DNA from: Vallitalea sp.
GTDB taxonomy: Bacteria > Bacillota > Clostridia > Lachnospirales > Vallitaleaceae
NCBI RefSeq assembly: GCF_025211055.1
Contig: NZ_JAOARO010000038.1
Span: forward strand, 1-64,000
DNA: 64,000 bases
Reading direction: 5' to 3'
Shown here in pieces: positions 52,269 to 61,385 of the stretch; position 1 is the first letter of the stretch, and the number at the start of each line of letters is the position of its first letter. Position numbers and translations under genes: made by a program. The notes below the pieces were generated by a model. It saw nothing but the letters and a program-made list of their open reading frames with translations, had not been told where the DNA came from and made no database searches.

Positions 52269-53129
52269 ATGAATGAAAAGAATGTTCAAATTCAAAAGGG
52301 AAGAACACATTATATAAGAAAAGTACTCTTTTCCATATCAATCATTACTTTTGCATTAGTTATGGTATTCCCGTTCCTATATACCCTTTCACTCTCATTC
52401 ATGAGTGAAGCGGATATAACTAGCTTTCCAGTTAGACTACTTCCAAGCAGAGGAGTTTTTGATAACTATATTATTGCCTATACTCGGCAGCCAATACTTC
52501 ACTATATGAAGAATAGTTTTATTATAACCTTGATTGCAGTGTTCCTCAATATCTCCATTTCTGTTATGTCGGCATATGCATTAGTAAGGACAGATATCAA
52601 ATACAAGAAGCTGTTTATGTCATTTATATTAGCTATTACGCTACTACCAATCATCACAATCCTGCAACCGATTTATGAAATGTTCAGTAAAATGGGACTT
52701 CTGAATACTTATTTAGGTGTAGCAATCTTAGAGGCAGTTATGGGTCTTCCCATGAGTACATGGTTTATGACGGCACTCATTAAACAAATACCTATTGACT
52801 TTGAGGAGAGTGCAAGAATTGAGGGGGCGAATATTTTCCAATTGCTGATACATATTTACTTTCCTTTGTTGAAAGCAGGTATTGGTTCGTTGTCGATACT
52901 TAAGTTTATTGGAACATGGAATGCGTTTTTGTTACCACAAATATTAAATATGGCCAAGAGTCATAGAACATTGACGGTGGGTATCACTATGTATCAATCT
53001 GATCATGAAATTCCTTTTGGTGTGATTTCTGCAGCAGCTATGACGACAATTATTCCTGTCATTATCATAATTTTGATATTCCAGCGTTCAATCATTAATA
53101 ACGTCCTTAAAGGCGGAGTGAAAGGATAA
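52269..53129 (+). CDS. ABC transporter permease, MalG/UgpE type (286 aa)
   Basis: Its ATG directly follows the TAG of the first permease, with GAGAAAGGTTGATGTAT as ribosome site inside that gene. Six helices; VMVFPFLYTLSLSFMSEADI is the first and ISVMSAYALVRTDIKYKKLF part of the core. The EAA loop is FEESARIEGANIFQLLIHIY. The C-terminal AMTTIIPVIIIILIFQRSII and a short basic tail complete the MalG-type layout. It forms the heterodimeric channel with the preceding permease. Confidence 0.94.
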   Translation: MNEKNVQIQKGRTHYIRKVLFSISIITFALVMVFPFLYTLSLSFMSEADITSFPVRLLPSRGVFDNYIIAYTRQPILHYMKNSFIITLIAVFLNISISVMSAYALVRTDIKYKKLFMSFILAITLLPIITILQPIYEMFSKMGLLNTYLGVAILEAVMGLPMSTWFMTALIKQIPIDFEESARIEGANIFQLLIHIYFPLLKAGIGSLSILKFIGTWNAFLLPQILNMAKSHRTLTVGITMYQSDHEIPFGVISAAAMTTIIPVIIIILIFQRSIINNVLKGGVKG

Positions 53130-53163
53130 TATTTTTTAATAAAACATTGAAAGGTGAAGTGTG

Positions 53164-53868
53164 ATGAAAAAATCTAGTAACTGTGAAGCAAAATTTTACA
53201 AAAATGGAGACATGAAATATTTCCCAGGTAACACAATTGTTAACATGTTGTTAGAAAATCCTTTAAGGGAGGTATTGGCATCTGTTCAGAATTATATTAA
53301 AGGCTTGTCATTTGCTGACAAATGTGCTTTCTTACCTGTCGATTCATTTCATATGACGATATTCAGTATCTTAACTCAACAGGCTCTTGATAAAGATAGT
53401 GATATACTCCCTGAGGATATCAAACAACTTAATAATATGCAGGAAATAGATGAGTATATTGCGGGGAGACTGTCAGCGGTCAAAATACCACAGAGCATAG
53501 AGATGACAATTGTAGAGTTTAGTATAAATAAGATAATACTAAAACCAAAAACTAAAAGAGATCATGAGTTGCTTTGGACTTATATAGAAAATGTTTCAAA
53601 TGCCATAGGGATGAAATTAAATGAAGACTATAAATTTCACATAAGTATTGCATACTTAATGGATAACCTGACAGATGAGGAAGTTGAAGAATGGCATGAT
53701 TTGAAGATGAAATTAACACAAGACTACTCAAAATATTTCTCTTCAATAATTATTGACAGACCAATTTTTGCTGTATTTAATGATATGTCTGAGTTCAGAA
53801 AATATGGTGCGGGACGAGAGCATCTTGGTATATACATTGATAGTGAACAGAGTGTGAAGATGATATGA
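53164..53868 (+). CDS. 2H-phosphoesterase-like protein, DUF1868 type (234 aa)
   Basis: ATG 53164 lies behind AAAGGTGAAGTGTG. Two H-x-[ST] motifs, the defining signature of the 2H phosphoesterase superfamily, are present: SFHMTIFSIL (His63, Thr65) and FHISIAYLMD (His159, Ser161), spaced about 95 residues apart as in the fold. The N-terminus KNGDMKYFPGNTIVNML and the C-terminus FNDMSEFRKYGAGREHLG fit the DUF1868 subgroup. 2H enzymes cleave 2',3'-cyclic or linear phosphodiesters through the two histidines. It sits 34 bases behind the second permease, so it probably processes the imported solute in the cytosol. Substrate is unknown. Confidence 0.78.
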   Translation: MKKSSNCEAKFYKNGDMKYFPGNTIVNMLLENPLREVLASVQNYIKGLSFADKCAFLPVDSFHMTIFSILTQQALDKDSDILPEDIKQLNNMQEIDEYIAGRLSAVKIPQSIEMTIVEFSINKIILKPKTKRDHELLWTYIENVSNAIGMKLNEDYKFHISIAYLMDNLTDEEVEEWHDLKMKLTQDYSKYFSSIIIDRPIFAVFNDMSEFRKYGAGREHLGIYIDSEQSVKMI

Positions 53869-54000
53869 GCCTTCGTGTGATGAGCTTCAACAAAGACTAT
53901 CACTAAGTATAATAGCCATATTATAGGATCACAAGAGCTTGAGCAAAAGTGGTAGTCAGACCATTACCCAGTATATACTGAATTGAGATTTCTTGACTAG
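53865..54000 (+). pseudogene. Remnant of an endonuclease/exonuclease/phosphatase-family gene
   Basis: An ATG overlapping the previous stop (ATGA) starts MSLRVMSFNKDYH before TAA. This is the standard start of EEP-family phosphodiesterases (L-R-V-[MI]-[ST]-[FY]-N). At 53956-54000, in another frame, stands SDHYPVYTELRFLD followed by TAG, the standard family end (S-D-H-x-P-V). The entire middle, including the catalytic Glu and His, is gone. A full-length gene was therefore present in this operon and was internally deleted. Confidence 0.62.
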
Positions 54001-54064
54001 ACGGTGTTAAAGTGATGAGGTTGAATTATGAATATTCGTTTAGCTTTGAAGAAAGGAGAAATAA

Positions 54065-54934
54065 ATGAAAGTAACATTTCTTGGAACAGGTAATGCTATT
54101 GGCATTCCTTCCCCGTTTTGCAGATGCAAGGTCTGCGAATATGCTAGAACTCATAAAGATAAAAACGTCAGAACAAGAAGTAGCATAATTATTAATGATG
54201 ACTTAATTATAGATATAGGACCTGACATCTTTCACCAGTGCATAAGAAATAATATCAATTTGACAGGTTTGAAGGCAGCATTATTAACTCACACCCATAG
54301 TGATCACTTTGCTTATCCGGAATGTTTTGGTAAGGAAATCAGTATGAGCGACGGTATAAATGTACTAAATATTTATATGAGCGAGGCTGCTAATGACAAT
54401 GCTATAGATGCCATTGAGAAAGCTTCATTAAACTCTTACATTACAAAAAAAGGTGTTGATTCTATTGAGTTCAATGTTTTGAAACCTAATAAGGTTAATA
54501 GAATTGGAGAATATAATGTAATACCTTTTTTTTCATCTCATTATGTCAAGGGTGACGAATTTGCATTTAACTATATTGTTGCAAGAGAGGGTCAAACGAT
54601 TCTTTATGGTACAGATACAGGTTCGTATAACGACGAAACCCTAAAGTTACTTAAGAATTATTCCTTTGATGTTATAATCTATGATTGCAACAACGGCATT
54701 GATGGAGAGTACTCAAAGAATCATTCTAACTTCTATGAATTCAATCAATTAATACATCAATTGCTTAAATATGATGCAATAAAAAGTACAACAAGACTGA
54801 TAGGTACCCATATTGCACATAACAGCCAAATGATACATATTGAACTAGAAAATATGTTGAAACAAACTTTTCATCACAAGTTTGAAGTGGCATATGATGG
54901 TATGATAATCGATGAAAATGTTAATTGTAATTAG
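54065..54934 (+). CDS. MBL-fold metallo-hydrolase, PhnP-like (289 aa)
   Basis: ATG follows GAAAGGAGAAATAA. The N-terminus MKVTFLGTGNAIGIPSPF leads into a C-R-C-K-V-C cluster (Cys19, 21, 24), the third-zinc site seen in Escherichia coli PhnP, a cyclic ribose phosphate phosphodiesterase. LIIDIGPDIF, THTHSDHFAYPE (H-x-H-x-D-H metal site), VIPFFSSHYVKGDEFAFNYI, LYGTDTGSYN and the late histidine TRLIGTHIAHNS complete a binuclear active site. It is last gene of the transporter operon. Together with the 2H protein and the EEP remnant it points to phosphodiester substrates. Confidence 0.85.
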   Translation: MKVTFLGTGNAIGIPSPFCRCKVCEYARTHKDKNVRTRSSIIINDDLIIDIGPDIFHQCIRNNINLTGLKAALLTHTHSDHFAYPECFGKEISMSDGINVLNIYMSEAANDNAIDAIEKASLNSYITKKGVDSIEFNVLKPNKVNRIGEYNVIPFFSSHYVKGDEFAFNYIVAREGQTILYGTDTGSYNDETLKLLKNYSFDVIIYDCNNGIDGEYSKNHSNFYEFNQLIHQLLKYDAIKSTTRLIGTHIAHNSQMIHIELENMLKQTFHHKFEVAYDGMIIDENVNCN

Positions 54935-54999
54935 TAGTAGCACATGAGTTATCAATGAATAATTTATTAAACCAATCTTCAAATCTTCACATGGTTAAA

Positions 55000-55050
55000 A
55001 ATAAAAACCCCTACTTATATATTAAAAACTATAAGTGGGGATTTATTTTA
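55000..55050 (+). terminator. Terminator of the ABC transporter operon
   Basis: CCCCTACTTATA (55009-55020) pairs with TATAAGTGGGG (55030-55040), and flanking A and T tracts extend the stem (AAATAAAAA / TTTATTTTA). Confidence 0.8.
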
Positions 55051-55209
55051 TTATATTAGATATGGATTGTAATATAACGTGTATTCCATAATATAATAAA
55101 ATAATGTATACTTTACAAGACGGTCGTAGGAGAAAACTTCTAGCTATTGCCCTAAGTATACATATAGACTATAATAAAAAAGAATAAGAATTGTTTAGGA
55201 GAAATGCTC

Positions 55210-58200
55210 ATGTCAGTTGTGAAATGGACGTTAGAACAACAAAGTGTTATTAATACAAGGAACCGAAATTTATTAATTTCTGCAGCAGCTGGTTCAGGAA
55301 AGACAGCTGTACTTGTTGAACGTATTATTAAAATGATTGTTGATGAGGAAAAGCCTGTTGATATTGATAAACTCCTTGTTGTAACTTTTACTAATGCAGC
55401 TGCCTCAGAAATGAGAGAGAGGATATCAGATGCATTGGAGAAGAAGATAGATGAAAACCCTGAGAACAGATATTTACATAAACAGCTGTCCTTATTACCT
55501 AATTCCAATATAATGACTATACATGCTTTTTGTCTTAATGTCATTAAGAATAATTTTCATCTTATTAACTTAGACCCTTCCTTTAGAGTAGCTGATGAGA
55601 CAGAATTGATCCTTCTTAAAAGTGATACTATAAAAGAATTGTTGGAAGAGAAATATCAATTAGAGGATAATGGGGATTTTATAGATTTAATTGAGAGTTA
55701 TACTTCTGGGAAATCAGATGATAGGATAGAAGAATTAATCTTGGAATTACATAGATTTGCTATGAGTAATCCTTGGCCAAAGAAATGGTTGGATGAAATG
55801 TCAGAGCAACTCAATATGGAAGGGATAGATAATATTGATGATTCTCAGTGGGCTTTGATGATAAAACAGGTTCTAAAAGATGAGATACCAATGTACATAA
55901 AGATTTTAGAAGAATGTAGGAGTATATGTAATAGTGAAAATGGACCAATAGGATATTTGGATGCTATATTATTGGATTTAAAGAATTTGAATGGAATTAA
56001 TAATATCTTAGATACTTCGTTGGAAAATATTTCCCAAGAAATAATTAAGGTTGTTTTTGGTGCTATTGGAAGATGTAAAAAAGGTGTGGACAAAGTTCTA
56101 CAGGAGAGAATAAAAGGTATCAGAGATGATGTTAAGGAAAAATTTAATAAAATAAAATCTGATTTCTTTTTCAAGAGTGGGGATAGTATTATAAATGACA
56201 TAAATAATACATACCCAGTAATAAAGACACTGTGTAATCTTGTGAAAGAATTCATAGAAAAATATCAAGATGCCAAAGCTGAAAAGAATATAATTGACTT
56301 TAATGATATAGAACACTTAGCGTTAAACATTTTGATAGGAGAAGATGAAGAAGGTAAAAAAATACCATCTAATGCGGCGATAGAATTACAAGATAAATTT
56401 ACTGAGATACTAATAGATGAATATCAAGATAGCAACTTGGTACAGGAAACTATATTGAAAAGTGTATCAAAAGTATTAAGTAATGAACCTAATATGTTTA
56501 TGGTAGGTGATGTGAAACAAAGTATTTATAAGTTTAGATTAGCTAAGCCAGAGTTGTTTATGGAAAAATATAAGAAATATTCTATAGAAAAAAGCTTATA
56601 TCAGAAAATTGATCTGCATAAGAATTTTCGTAGTAGGAAAAGTATTATAGATTGTACTAACTATTTATTCAGCCAAATCATGTCCGATCAATATGGAGAT
56701 GTAATATATGATGATACAGCAGCTTTGTATCTTGGGGCTAATTATGAAGAATTTACAGATGGTGAAACAGCAGGACCTTCAGAAGTTATATTTATAGATA
56801 AGAAAGGTATGTATAGTGAAGAAAATAGTGAAGGGGAAGAATTAGAAGCAAAAGTTATTGCTGAGAGAATAAAAGAGTTTGTTAATCAATCTAACCCATA
56901 TTATGTATATGATAAAAAGCTAGATAAATATAGACCAGCTATGTATAAGGATATAGTTATATTAATGAGAAGTACCAGTACTAGAGCAGATGGATTTGTT
57001 AATGAATTAATTAATTATGATGTACCGGCTTATACAGATGCTACTTCTGGGTATTTTGATACTATTGAGGTTAAGACAGTACTTTCATTATTAAAGATAA
57101 TAGATAATCCTAGACAAGATATTCCTTTGATATCTGTATTAAGGTCACCTATTGTTGGATTAAAAGCTGATGAATTAGTACGAATTAAGACAGCTCTACC
57201 AGAAGGTGAGTATTATGATGCATATGAGCAATATATCAGTGGAACAATTAATGAAGACGAGCTTAGTGTAAAATTAAATCATTTCAATAAGTTGTTGAAT
57301 GATTGGAGGGAAAAAGCTGTTTACATGCCTCTTAATGACATGATTCTTGATATCTATGATAGGTCACATTACTATAATTATGTATCAGTAATGACGGGAG
57401 GAAGACAGAGAAGGGCTAATCTAGATCTGCTTATTGATAAAGCTATAAAATATGAATCAACCAGTTATAAAGGATTATTCAACTTCATTAGATATCTGGA
57501 GAAAATACATAAGTATTCCATTGATATGGGAGAAGCTACTGTATTTGGAGAGAGTGAGAATCTAGTTAGAATTATGAGTATACACAAGAGTAAGGGACTT
57601 GAGTTTCCTATAGTTTTTATTGCTGGGATAGGTAAACAGTTCAATATGCAAGATCTTACCAAACCTATACTTTTACATCAAGATTTAGGTCTTGGACCAA
57701 AATATGTAAATTATGAGTTGAGATATGAAGTTAAAACATTACCAAAAGCTATAATAAGTAGAAAAATCAAGAATGAAAATATATCTGAGGAACTGAGAAT
57801 ATTATATGTTGCTCTAACTAGGGCAAGAGAAAAATTAATTCTAGTAGGTAGTTGCAAGGATTTGTGTAAACAAGCAGAAAAGTTATCTAGATACTTATTT
57901 TTCCCGGATAGATTGTTGATACCACAAGTGATAGCCAGTGGACATTCTTACATGGATTTTATTATACCAGCCTTATTAAGACATAGAGAGAGTGAAATAA
58001 TAAGAAACTTACTAGATAACCCATCTATATGTTCACCTGATGAGCTATGGGGTCATGAAGCTTCATGGGATATTAAGATAATAACAACAGATGATATCAT
58101 TAGTAGAGAAGAAGATGTACAAGATGCTAAAAATGAAACATATGAAAATCTATTGAATTGGGATTGTGAGAAAAGTTATAGTGAGTATCCTAGAGAATAT

Positions 58201-58896
58201 TTTGATTGTAATCTGAACTGGACATACCCTCATGGGGATGCAGTATTAAAGCCAATAAAAATATCTGTTTCTGAAATAAAAAAACAGAGTATACCAGATG
58301 AATTAATAGAACATGAAGAGATGTTTAATGATTTTGAGCCATATAAGCCAAGATTTATGGAAGAAAAACTAAGCCTTACATCAAGTGAAAAGGGAACGGC
58401 ATTCCATAAAGTAATGCAGCATATAGATTTTAATCAAGTACATAATTACGATTACATAGTTGATTATTTAGACAGCTTGCAACAAGGAGAAATAATATCG
58501 GAAAAAGAAAAAAGAAGTATACATATTAAATCTATTCTTAGCTTTAGTAAGAGTAATCTTTTACAGAGAATGATTAATGCAGAAGCCAATGGTAGATTAA
58601 AAAGAGAAGTTCCTTTTGTATTGGGTGTACAATTAAAAGATATCTATAAAGACTGTAATATAGATGAAAAAGCTTTGGTGCAAGGTGTTATTGATTGTTA
58701 TTTTATTGAAGATAATCAAATTGTGTTAGTAGATTATAAAACTGACTATTTACAGACAAATGAACAAGAGGTTCTAATAAAGCGATATAATAAACAGATG
58801 GAATTATATTCAATAGCTCTTGAGAATATTATGGGAATGAAAGTAAGTGAAAAGATACTATATGCTTTTAGTATTGGGAAAGAGATAAGTATATAA
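55210..58896 (+). CDS. addA: ATP-dependent helicase/nuclease subunit AddA
   Basis: ATG 55210 is spaced 8 bases from TTAGGAGA and is preferred to ATG 55204. UvrD-type helicase motifs appear in order: LISAAAGSGKTAVLVERII, LLVVTFTNAAASEMRERI, SNIMTIHAFC, ILIDEYQDSNLVQETIL, FMVGDVKQSIYKFRLAKPEL, MSIHKSKGLEFPIVFIAGIG and EELRILYVALTRAREKLILV. The C-terminal nuclease has KGTAFHKVMQHI and QGVIDCYFIEDNQIVLVDYKTDYL (split: IVLVDYKTDYL). The length of about 1229 residues is normal. It forms the recombination nuclease with AddB, encoded 16.5 kb upstream on the same strand. Confidence 0.96.
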   Translation: MSVVKWTLEQQSVINTRNRNLLISAAAGSGKTAVLVERIIKMIVDEEKPVDIDKLLVVTFTNAAASEMRERISDALEKKIDENPENRYLHKQLSLLPNSNIMTIHAFCLNVIKNNFHLINLDPSFRVADETELILLKSDTIKELLEEKYQLEDNGDFIDLIESYTSGKSDDRIEELILELHRFAMSNPWPKKWLDEMSEQLNMEGIDNIDDSQWALMIKQVLKDEIPMYIKILEECRSICNSENGPIGYLDAILLDLKNLNGINNILDTSLENISQEIIKVVFGAIGRCKKGVDKVLQERIKGIRDDVKEKFNKIKSDFFFKSGDSIINDINNTYPVIKTLCNLVKEFIEKYQDAKAEKNIIDFNDIEHLALNILIGEDEEGKKIPSNAAIELQDKFTEILIDEYQDSNLVQETILKSVSKVLSNEPNMFMVGDVKQSIYKFRLAKPELFMEKYKKYSIEKSLYQKIDLHKNFRSRKSIIDCTNYLFSQIMSDQYGDVIYDDTAALYLGANYEEFTDGETAGPSEVIFIDKKGMYSEENSEGEELEAKVIAERIKEFVNQSNPYYVYDKKLDKYRPAMYKDIVILMRSTSTRADGFVNELINYDVPAYTDATSGYFDTIEVKTVLSLLKIIDNPRQDIPLISVLRSPIVGLKADELVRIKTALPEGEYYDAYEQYISGTINEDELSVKLNHFNKLLNDWREKAVYMPLNDMILDIYDRSHYYNYVSVMTGGRQRRANLDLLIDKAIKYESTSYKGLFNFIRYLEKIHKYSIDMGEATVFGESENLVRIMSIHKSKGLEFPIVFIAGIGKQFNMQDLTKPILLHQDLGLGPKYVNYELRYEVKTLPKAIISRKIKNENISEELRILYVALTRAREKLILVGSCKDLCKQAEKLSRYLFFPDRLLIPQVIASGHSYMDFIIPALLRHRESEIIRNLLDNPSICSPDELWGHEASWDIKIITTDDIISREEDVQDAKNETYENLLNWDCEKSYSEYPREYFDCNLNWTYPHGDAVLKPIKISVSEIKKQSIPDELIEHEEMFNDFEPYKPRFMEEKLSLTSSEKGTAFHKVMQHIDFNQVHNYDYIVDYLDSLQQGEIISEKEKRSIHIKSILSFSKSNLLQRMINAEANGRLKREVPFVLGVQLKDIYKDCNIDEKALVQGVIDCYFIEDNQIVLVDYKTDYLQTNEQEVLIKRYNKQMELYSIALENIMGMKVSEKILYAFSIGKEISI

Positions 58897-58927
58897 AAGT
58901 TATAATTAAGAAGATTTCCGTAATAAT

Positions 58928-58957
58928 GTATAAAATATCCAATATAACCCCATAATT
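58928..58957 (+). promoter_or_regulatory. Candidate SigG promoter of the spore protein gene
   Basis: GTATA (58928-58932), 18 bases, CATAATT (58951-58957), close to the forespore SigG pattern G-N-A-T-A / C-A-T-N-N-T-A. The leader to ATG 58980 would be about 16 bases. Confidence 0.42.
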
Positions 58958-58979
58958 GAAATAGAAAGGGTGGTTATAT

Positions 58980-59171
58980 ATGGCAAAGAAGAATAATAAA
59001 GACGAAAAAGAGAAAAAAGTTCTTACCGAAAATGAAAAACTGAAGTATGAAATAGCCGAAGAATTAGGTTTACTGGATAAAGTAAGTGTTGGTGGGTGGA
59101 AATCCTTAACTGCCAAAGAAACAGGTAGAATCGGAGGATTAATGACTAAACGTAAGCGAAGTGTTAAATAA
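58980..59171 (+). CDS. Alpha/beta-type small acid-soluble spore protein (63 aa)
   Basis: SASPs coat forespore DNA and are degraded at germination. After a Lys-rich start the protein reads LKYEIAEELGLLDKV and GWKSLTAKETGRIGGLMTKR, the two conserved blocks of the clostridial alpha/beta SASP family. E-I-A in the first block is the site cut by the germination protease GPR; G-R-I-G-G-x-M is the DNA-binding segment. RBS: AAAGGGTGGTTATAT. It is the clearest proof of endospore formation in the window. Confidence 0.93.
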   Translation: MAKKNNKDEKEKKVLTENEKLKYEIAEELGLLDKVSVGGWKSLTAKETGRIGGLMTKRKRSVK

Positions 59172-59192
59172 TAGATTAGAATTAAATCAGGT

Positions 59193-59232
59193 TAAAATAA
59201 CCTTGCTCAGTACTGGGAGCAAGGTTATTTTA
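59193..59232. terminator. Bidirectional terminator between SASP and AraC genes
   Basis: A perfect 16-bp stem: 59193-59208 (ending CCTTGCTC) against 59217-59232 (starting GAGCAAGG), with an 8-base loop and A/T tracts at the base that work for both convergent genes. Confidence 0.9.
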
Positions 59233-59234
59233 TA

Positions 59235-60122
59235 TTATAGTTTATTATATTCTTTTAAAATATTTTTACGTCTGTTTGATGGGGAAGTGTCTTTTGTATT
59301 TTTATATATACGACTGAAATAACTGGTATCGTGAAAACCAACTGAATATGCTATCTCACTAACAGATAGGTCAGAGTTGATTAATAGATTATCAGCTTCT
59401 TGTATTCGTATAGAGTTAATATAATGAGTTACTGTGTGTCCAGTCATCTTTTTGAACATTCGGCAAAAATGATATTTACTCATATGTGCTTGTTCACTCA
59501 TATGGTCTAGACTCAAATTGTTGGTATAATTGTTTTCTATATATTTTAAGATTCTATTGAATCTATCTATGTTGTGAGTACGATATTTTACTTGATTGTC
59601 TGTAAGGACGGTGTTAATGTAACGGCGCATCAATATAACAATAAGTTTATATAATGAAGCTTTTATAAATAATTCAAATCCTACTTGACGGTTGGTATAT
59701 TCATCATTGATTGATTCTATACATTGCTGTACAGATTCATCATTAACTATTAAATTCTTAAACAATATTCTATTCTCTATTATTGGATTAATATATTTAG
59801 AATCACAAAGATCTATGAGCCTGCTGTTCAGTATATGTGGATCTAATATAATACAATAATATAGAAAATCCTCAGTTAGATTCTGTCCAAAGTGAATTTC
59901 ATTGCAATTTACTACTACAAGGTCTTTTTCGTTAACTATAAAAGACTTATCGTTACATTTAAATAAAGCAGAGCCTTCAATAATGTATAGGAGCTCCATT
60001 TCCCTATGCCAATGAGCGTAAACAGCAGTAGAATTAATACCTATGGAATGATTTTTCATTAATTTCATACAAAAATCAGGATTAGGCATAGTCATTTTTT
60101 CACGCAGTACAGATTTATCCAT
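59235..60122 (-). CDS. AraC-family transcriptional regulator with cupin sensor (295 aa)
   Basis: Residues about 20-100 form a cupin-like ligand domain (VYAHWHREMELLYIIEGSAL, VVVNCNEIHFGQNL). The C-terminal 100 residues hold two helix-turn-helix motifs: LSLDHMSEQAHMSKYHFCRM with FKKMTGHTVTHYINSIRIQE, and LSVSEIAYSVGFHDTSYFSR with IYKNTKDTSPSNRRK. It is divergent from the dehydrogenase/isomerase operon, 178 bases away, and probably activates it when a sugar or polyol is bound. ATG 60122-60120 is preceded by AAAGGTAGTTAA on the minus strand. Confidence 0.92.
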   Translation of the reverse strand: MDKSVLREKMTMPNPDFCMKLMKNHSIGINSTAVYAHWHREMELLYIIEGSALFKCNDKSFIVNEKDLVVVNCNEIHFGQNLTEDFLYYCIILDPHILNSRLIDLCDSKYINPIIENRILFKNLIVNDESVQQCIESINDEYTNRQVGFELFIKASLYKLIVILMRRYINTVLTDNQVKYRTHNIDRFNRILKYIENNYTNNLSLDHMSEQAHMSKYHFCRMFKKMTGHTVTHYINSIRIQEADNLLINSDLSVSEIAYSVGFHDTSYFSRIYKNTKDTSPSNRRKNILKEYNKL

Positions 60123-60300
60123 TAATTTAACTACCTTTCTTTGAATTTTTTCTTGTTTTAAATGTGAGCAATATTGTTATAGTTTTAAGCAATAGAATTA
60201 ATGTAGATTTATATTATATGTACTATAATAAACTACAAAATATTAAATGTAAACACTAGATAAGTTGATTAAATAATAATAATTATGAGGTGATTGAAAG

Positions 60301-61365
60301 ATGGATAAAGTGAAAGTGGGTATTATAGGAGCAGGGAATATTAGTGAATTACACGTACAAGGTTACAAAAAACTTCCAAATGTAGAATTAGTAGCTGTAT
60401 GTGATTTGGACAAAGAAAAAGCAGAAGAGTATGCTACTAAACACGATATACCAAACATCTTTACAGATTATAATGAAATGTTGGAGATGGAAGAATTGGA
60501 CGCTGTCAGTGTAACTACTTGGAACAATTCTCATGCACCTATCAGTATTGCAGCTATGAAAGCAGGAATAGATGTTTTATGTGAAAAGCCTTTAGCAATG
60601 AATTCTGATGAAGCTCAAAAGATGGTTGATACTTCGAAAGAAACCAATAAATTATTGATGGTTGGTTTTGTTAGAAGGTTTGAGAAGAATGCTAATTACA
60701 TAAAAGAAACAATTGAAAATGATGAGTTAGGAAACGTATATTATGCTAAGACAGGATATATGAGAAAATGGGGAAATCCAGGAGGGTGGTTCTGTGATAA
60801 AAAACGTTCTGGTGGTGGACCTGTAATAGATTTGGGAGTTCATGTTATTGATTTAATCAGTTATCTAACAGGCAAACCAAAAGCTGTATCAGTAATGGCA
60901 TCTACTTTTGAACATCTAGGACTAAAACCATATATTAAAGGTATGAGCAAATATAATGCAAAAGACTATGATAAAGATAATCCATTCTGTGATGTGGAAG
61001 ATTCAGCAACAGCATTAATCAAATATGACAATGGTATGACTCTAAGTATCGAAACAAGCTGGGTATTACATACAAAAGAAGATAATAATTATTTGATGTT
61101 ATATGGAGATAAGGCTGGAGTCAAGATGGAGCCTGAACTTGAATTATATAAAGAGCATAACGATTATTTTGTTGAAGAAAGACCAATAGTAAAAGAAGAA
61201 AAAGATAAGTTCTCAGCAATATTCCAGAGGGAAACAGCACATTTTATAGATTGTATAGTTAATAATACAGAATGTAGAAACCCAGGAGAAGATGGTGTAG
61301 CTATAATGAAAATATTAGATGCCATTTATGAATCTGCCAAGTCAGGACATGAGGTAATATTATAA
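60301..61365 (+). CDS. Gfo/Idh/MocA-family NAD(P)-dependent sugar dehydrogenase (354 aa)
   Basis: The N-terminal Rossmann domain has VGIIGAGNISELHVQGYKKL (G-x-G-x-x-S), LVAVCDLDKEKAEEYA and DVLCEKPLAMNSDEAQKMV, where E-K-P is the family signature. The C-terminal substrate domain contains GNPGGWFCDKKRSGGGPVID and LGVHVIDLISYLTGKP (G-G-x-x-x-D-x-G-x-H), with the catalytic Lys in the EKP motif. It oxidises or reduces a sugar or inositol-like polyol. RBS: TATGAGGTGATTGAAAG. Two isomerase genes follow in the same operon. Confidence 0.94.
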   Translation: MDKVKVGIIGAGNISELHVQGYKKLPNVELVAVCDLDKEKAEEYATKHDIPNIFTDYNEMLEMEELDAVSVTTWNNSHAPISIAAMKAGIDVLCEKPLAMNSDEAQKMVDTSKETNKLLMVGFVRRFEKNANYIKETIENDELGNVYYAKTGYMRKWGNPGGWFCDKKRSGGGPVIDLGVHVIDLISYLTGKPKAVSVMASTFEHLGLKPYIKGMSKYNAKDYDKDNPFCDVEDSATALIKYDNGMTLSIETSWVLHTKEDNNYLMLYGDKAGVKMEPELELYKEHNDYFVEERPIVKEEKDKFSAIFQRETAHFIDCIVNNTECRNPGEDGVAIMKILDAIYESAKSGHEVIL

Positions 61366-61385
61366 AATAATAGGAGGTTATAAGT

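Noticed and set aside
54014-54068. A 17-codon frame ending in an ATGA overlap with the PhnP-like gene
   Set aside because: It is too short, of unknown composition, and probably only part of the EEP gene remnant or leader; the Shine-Dalgarno of the next gene lies inside it.
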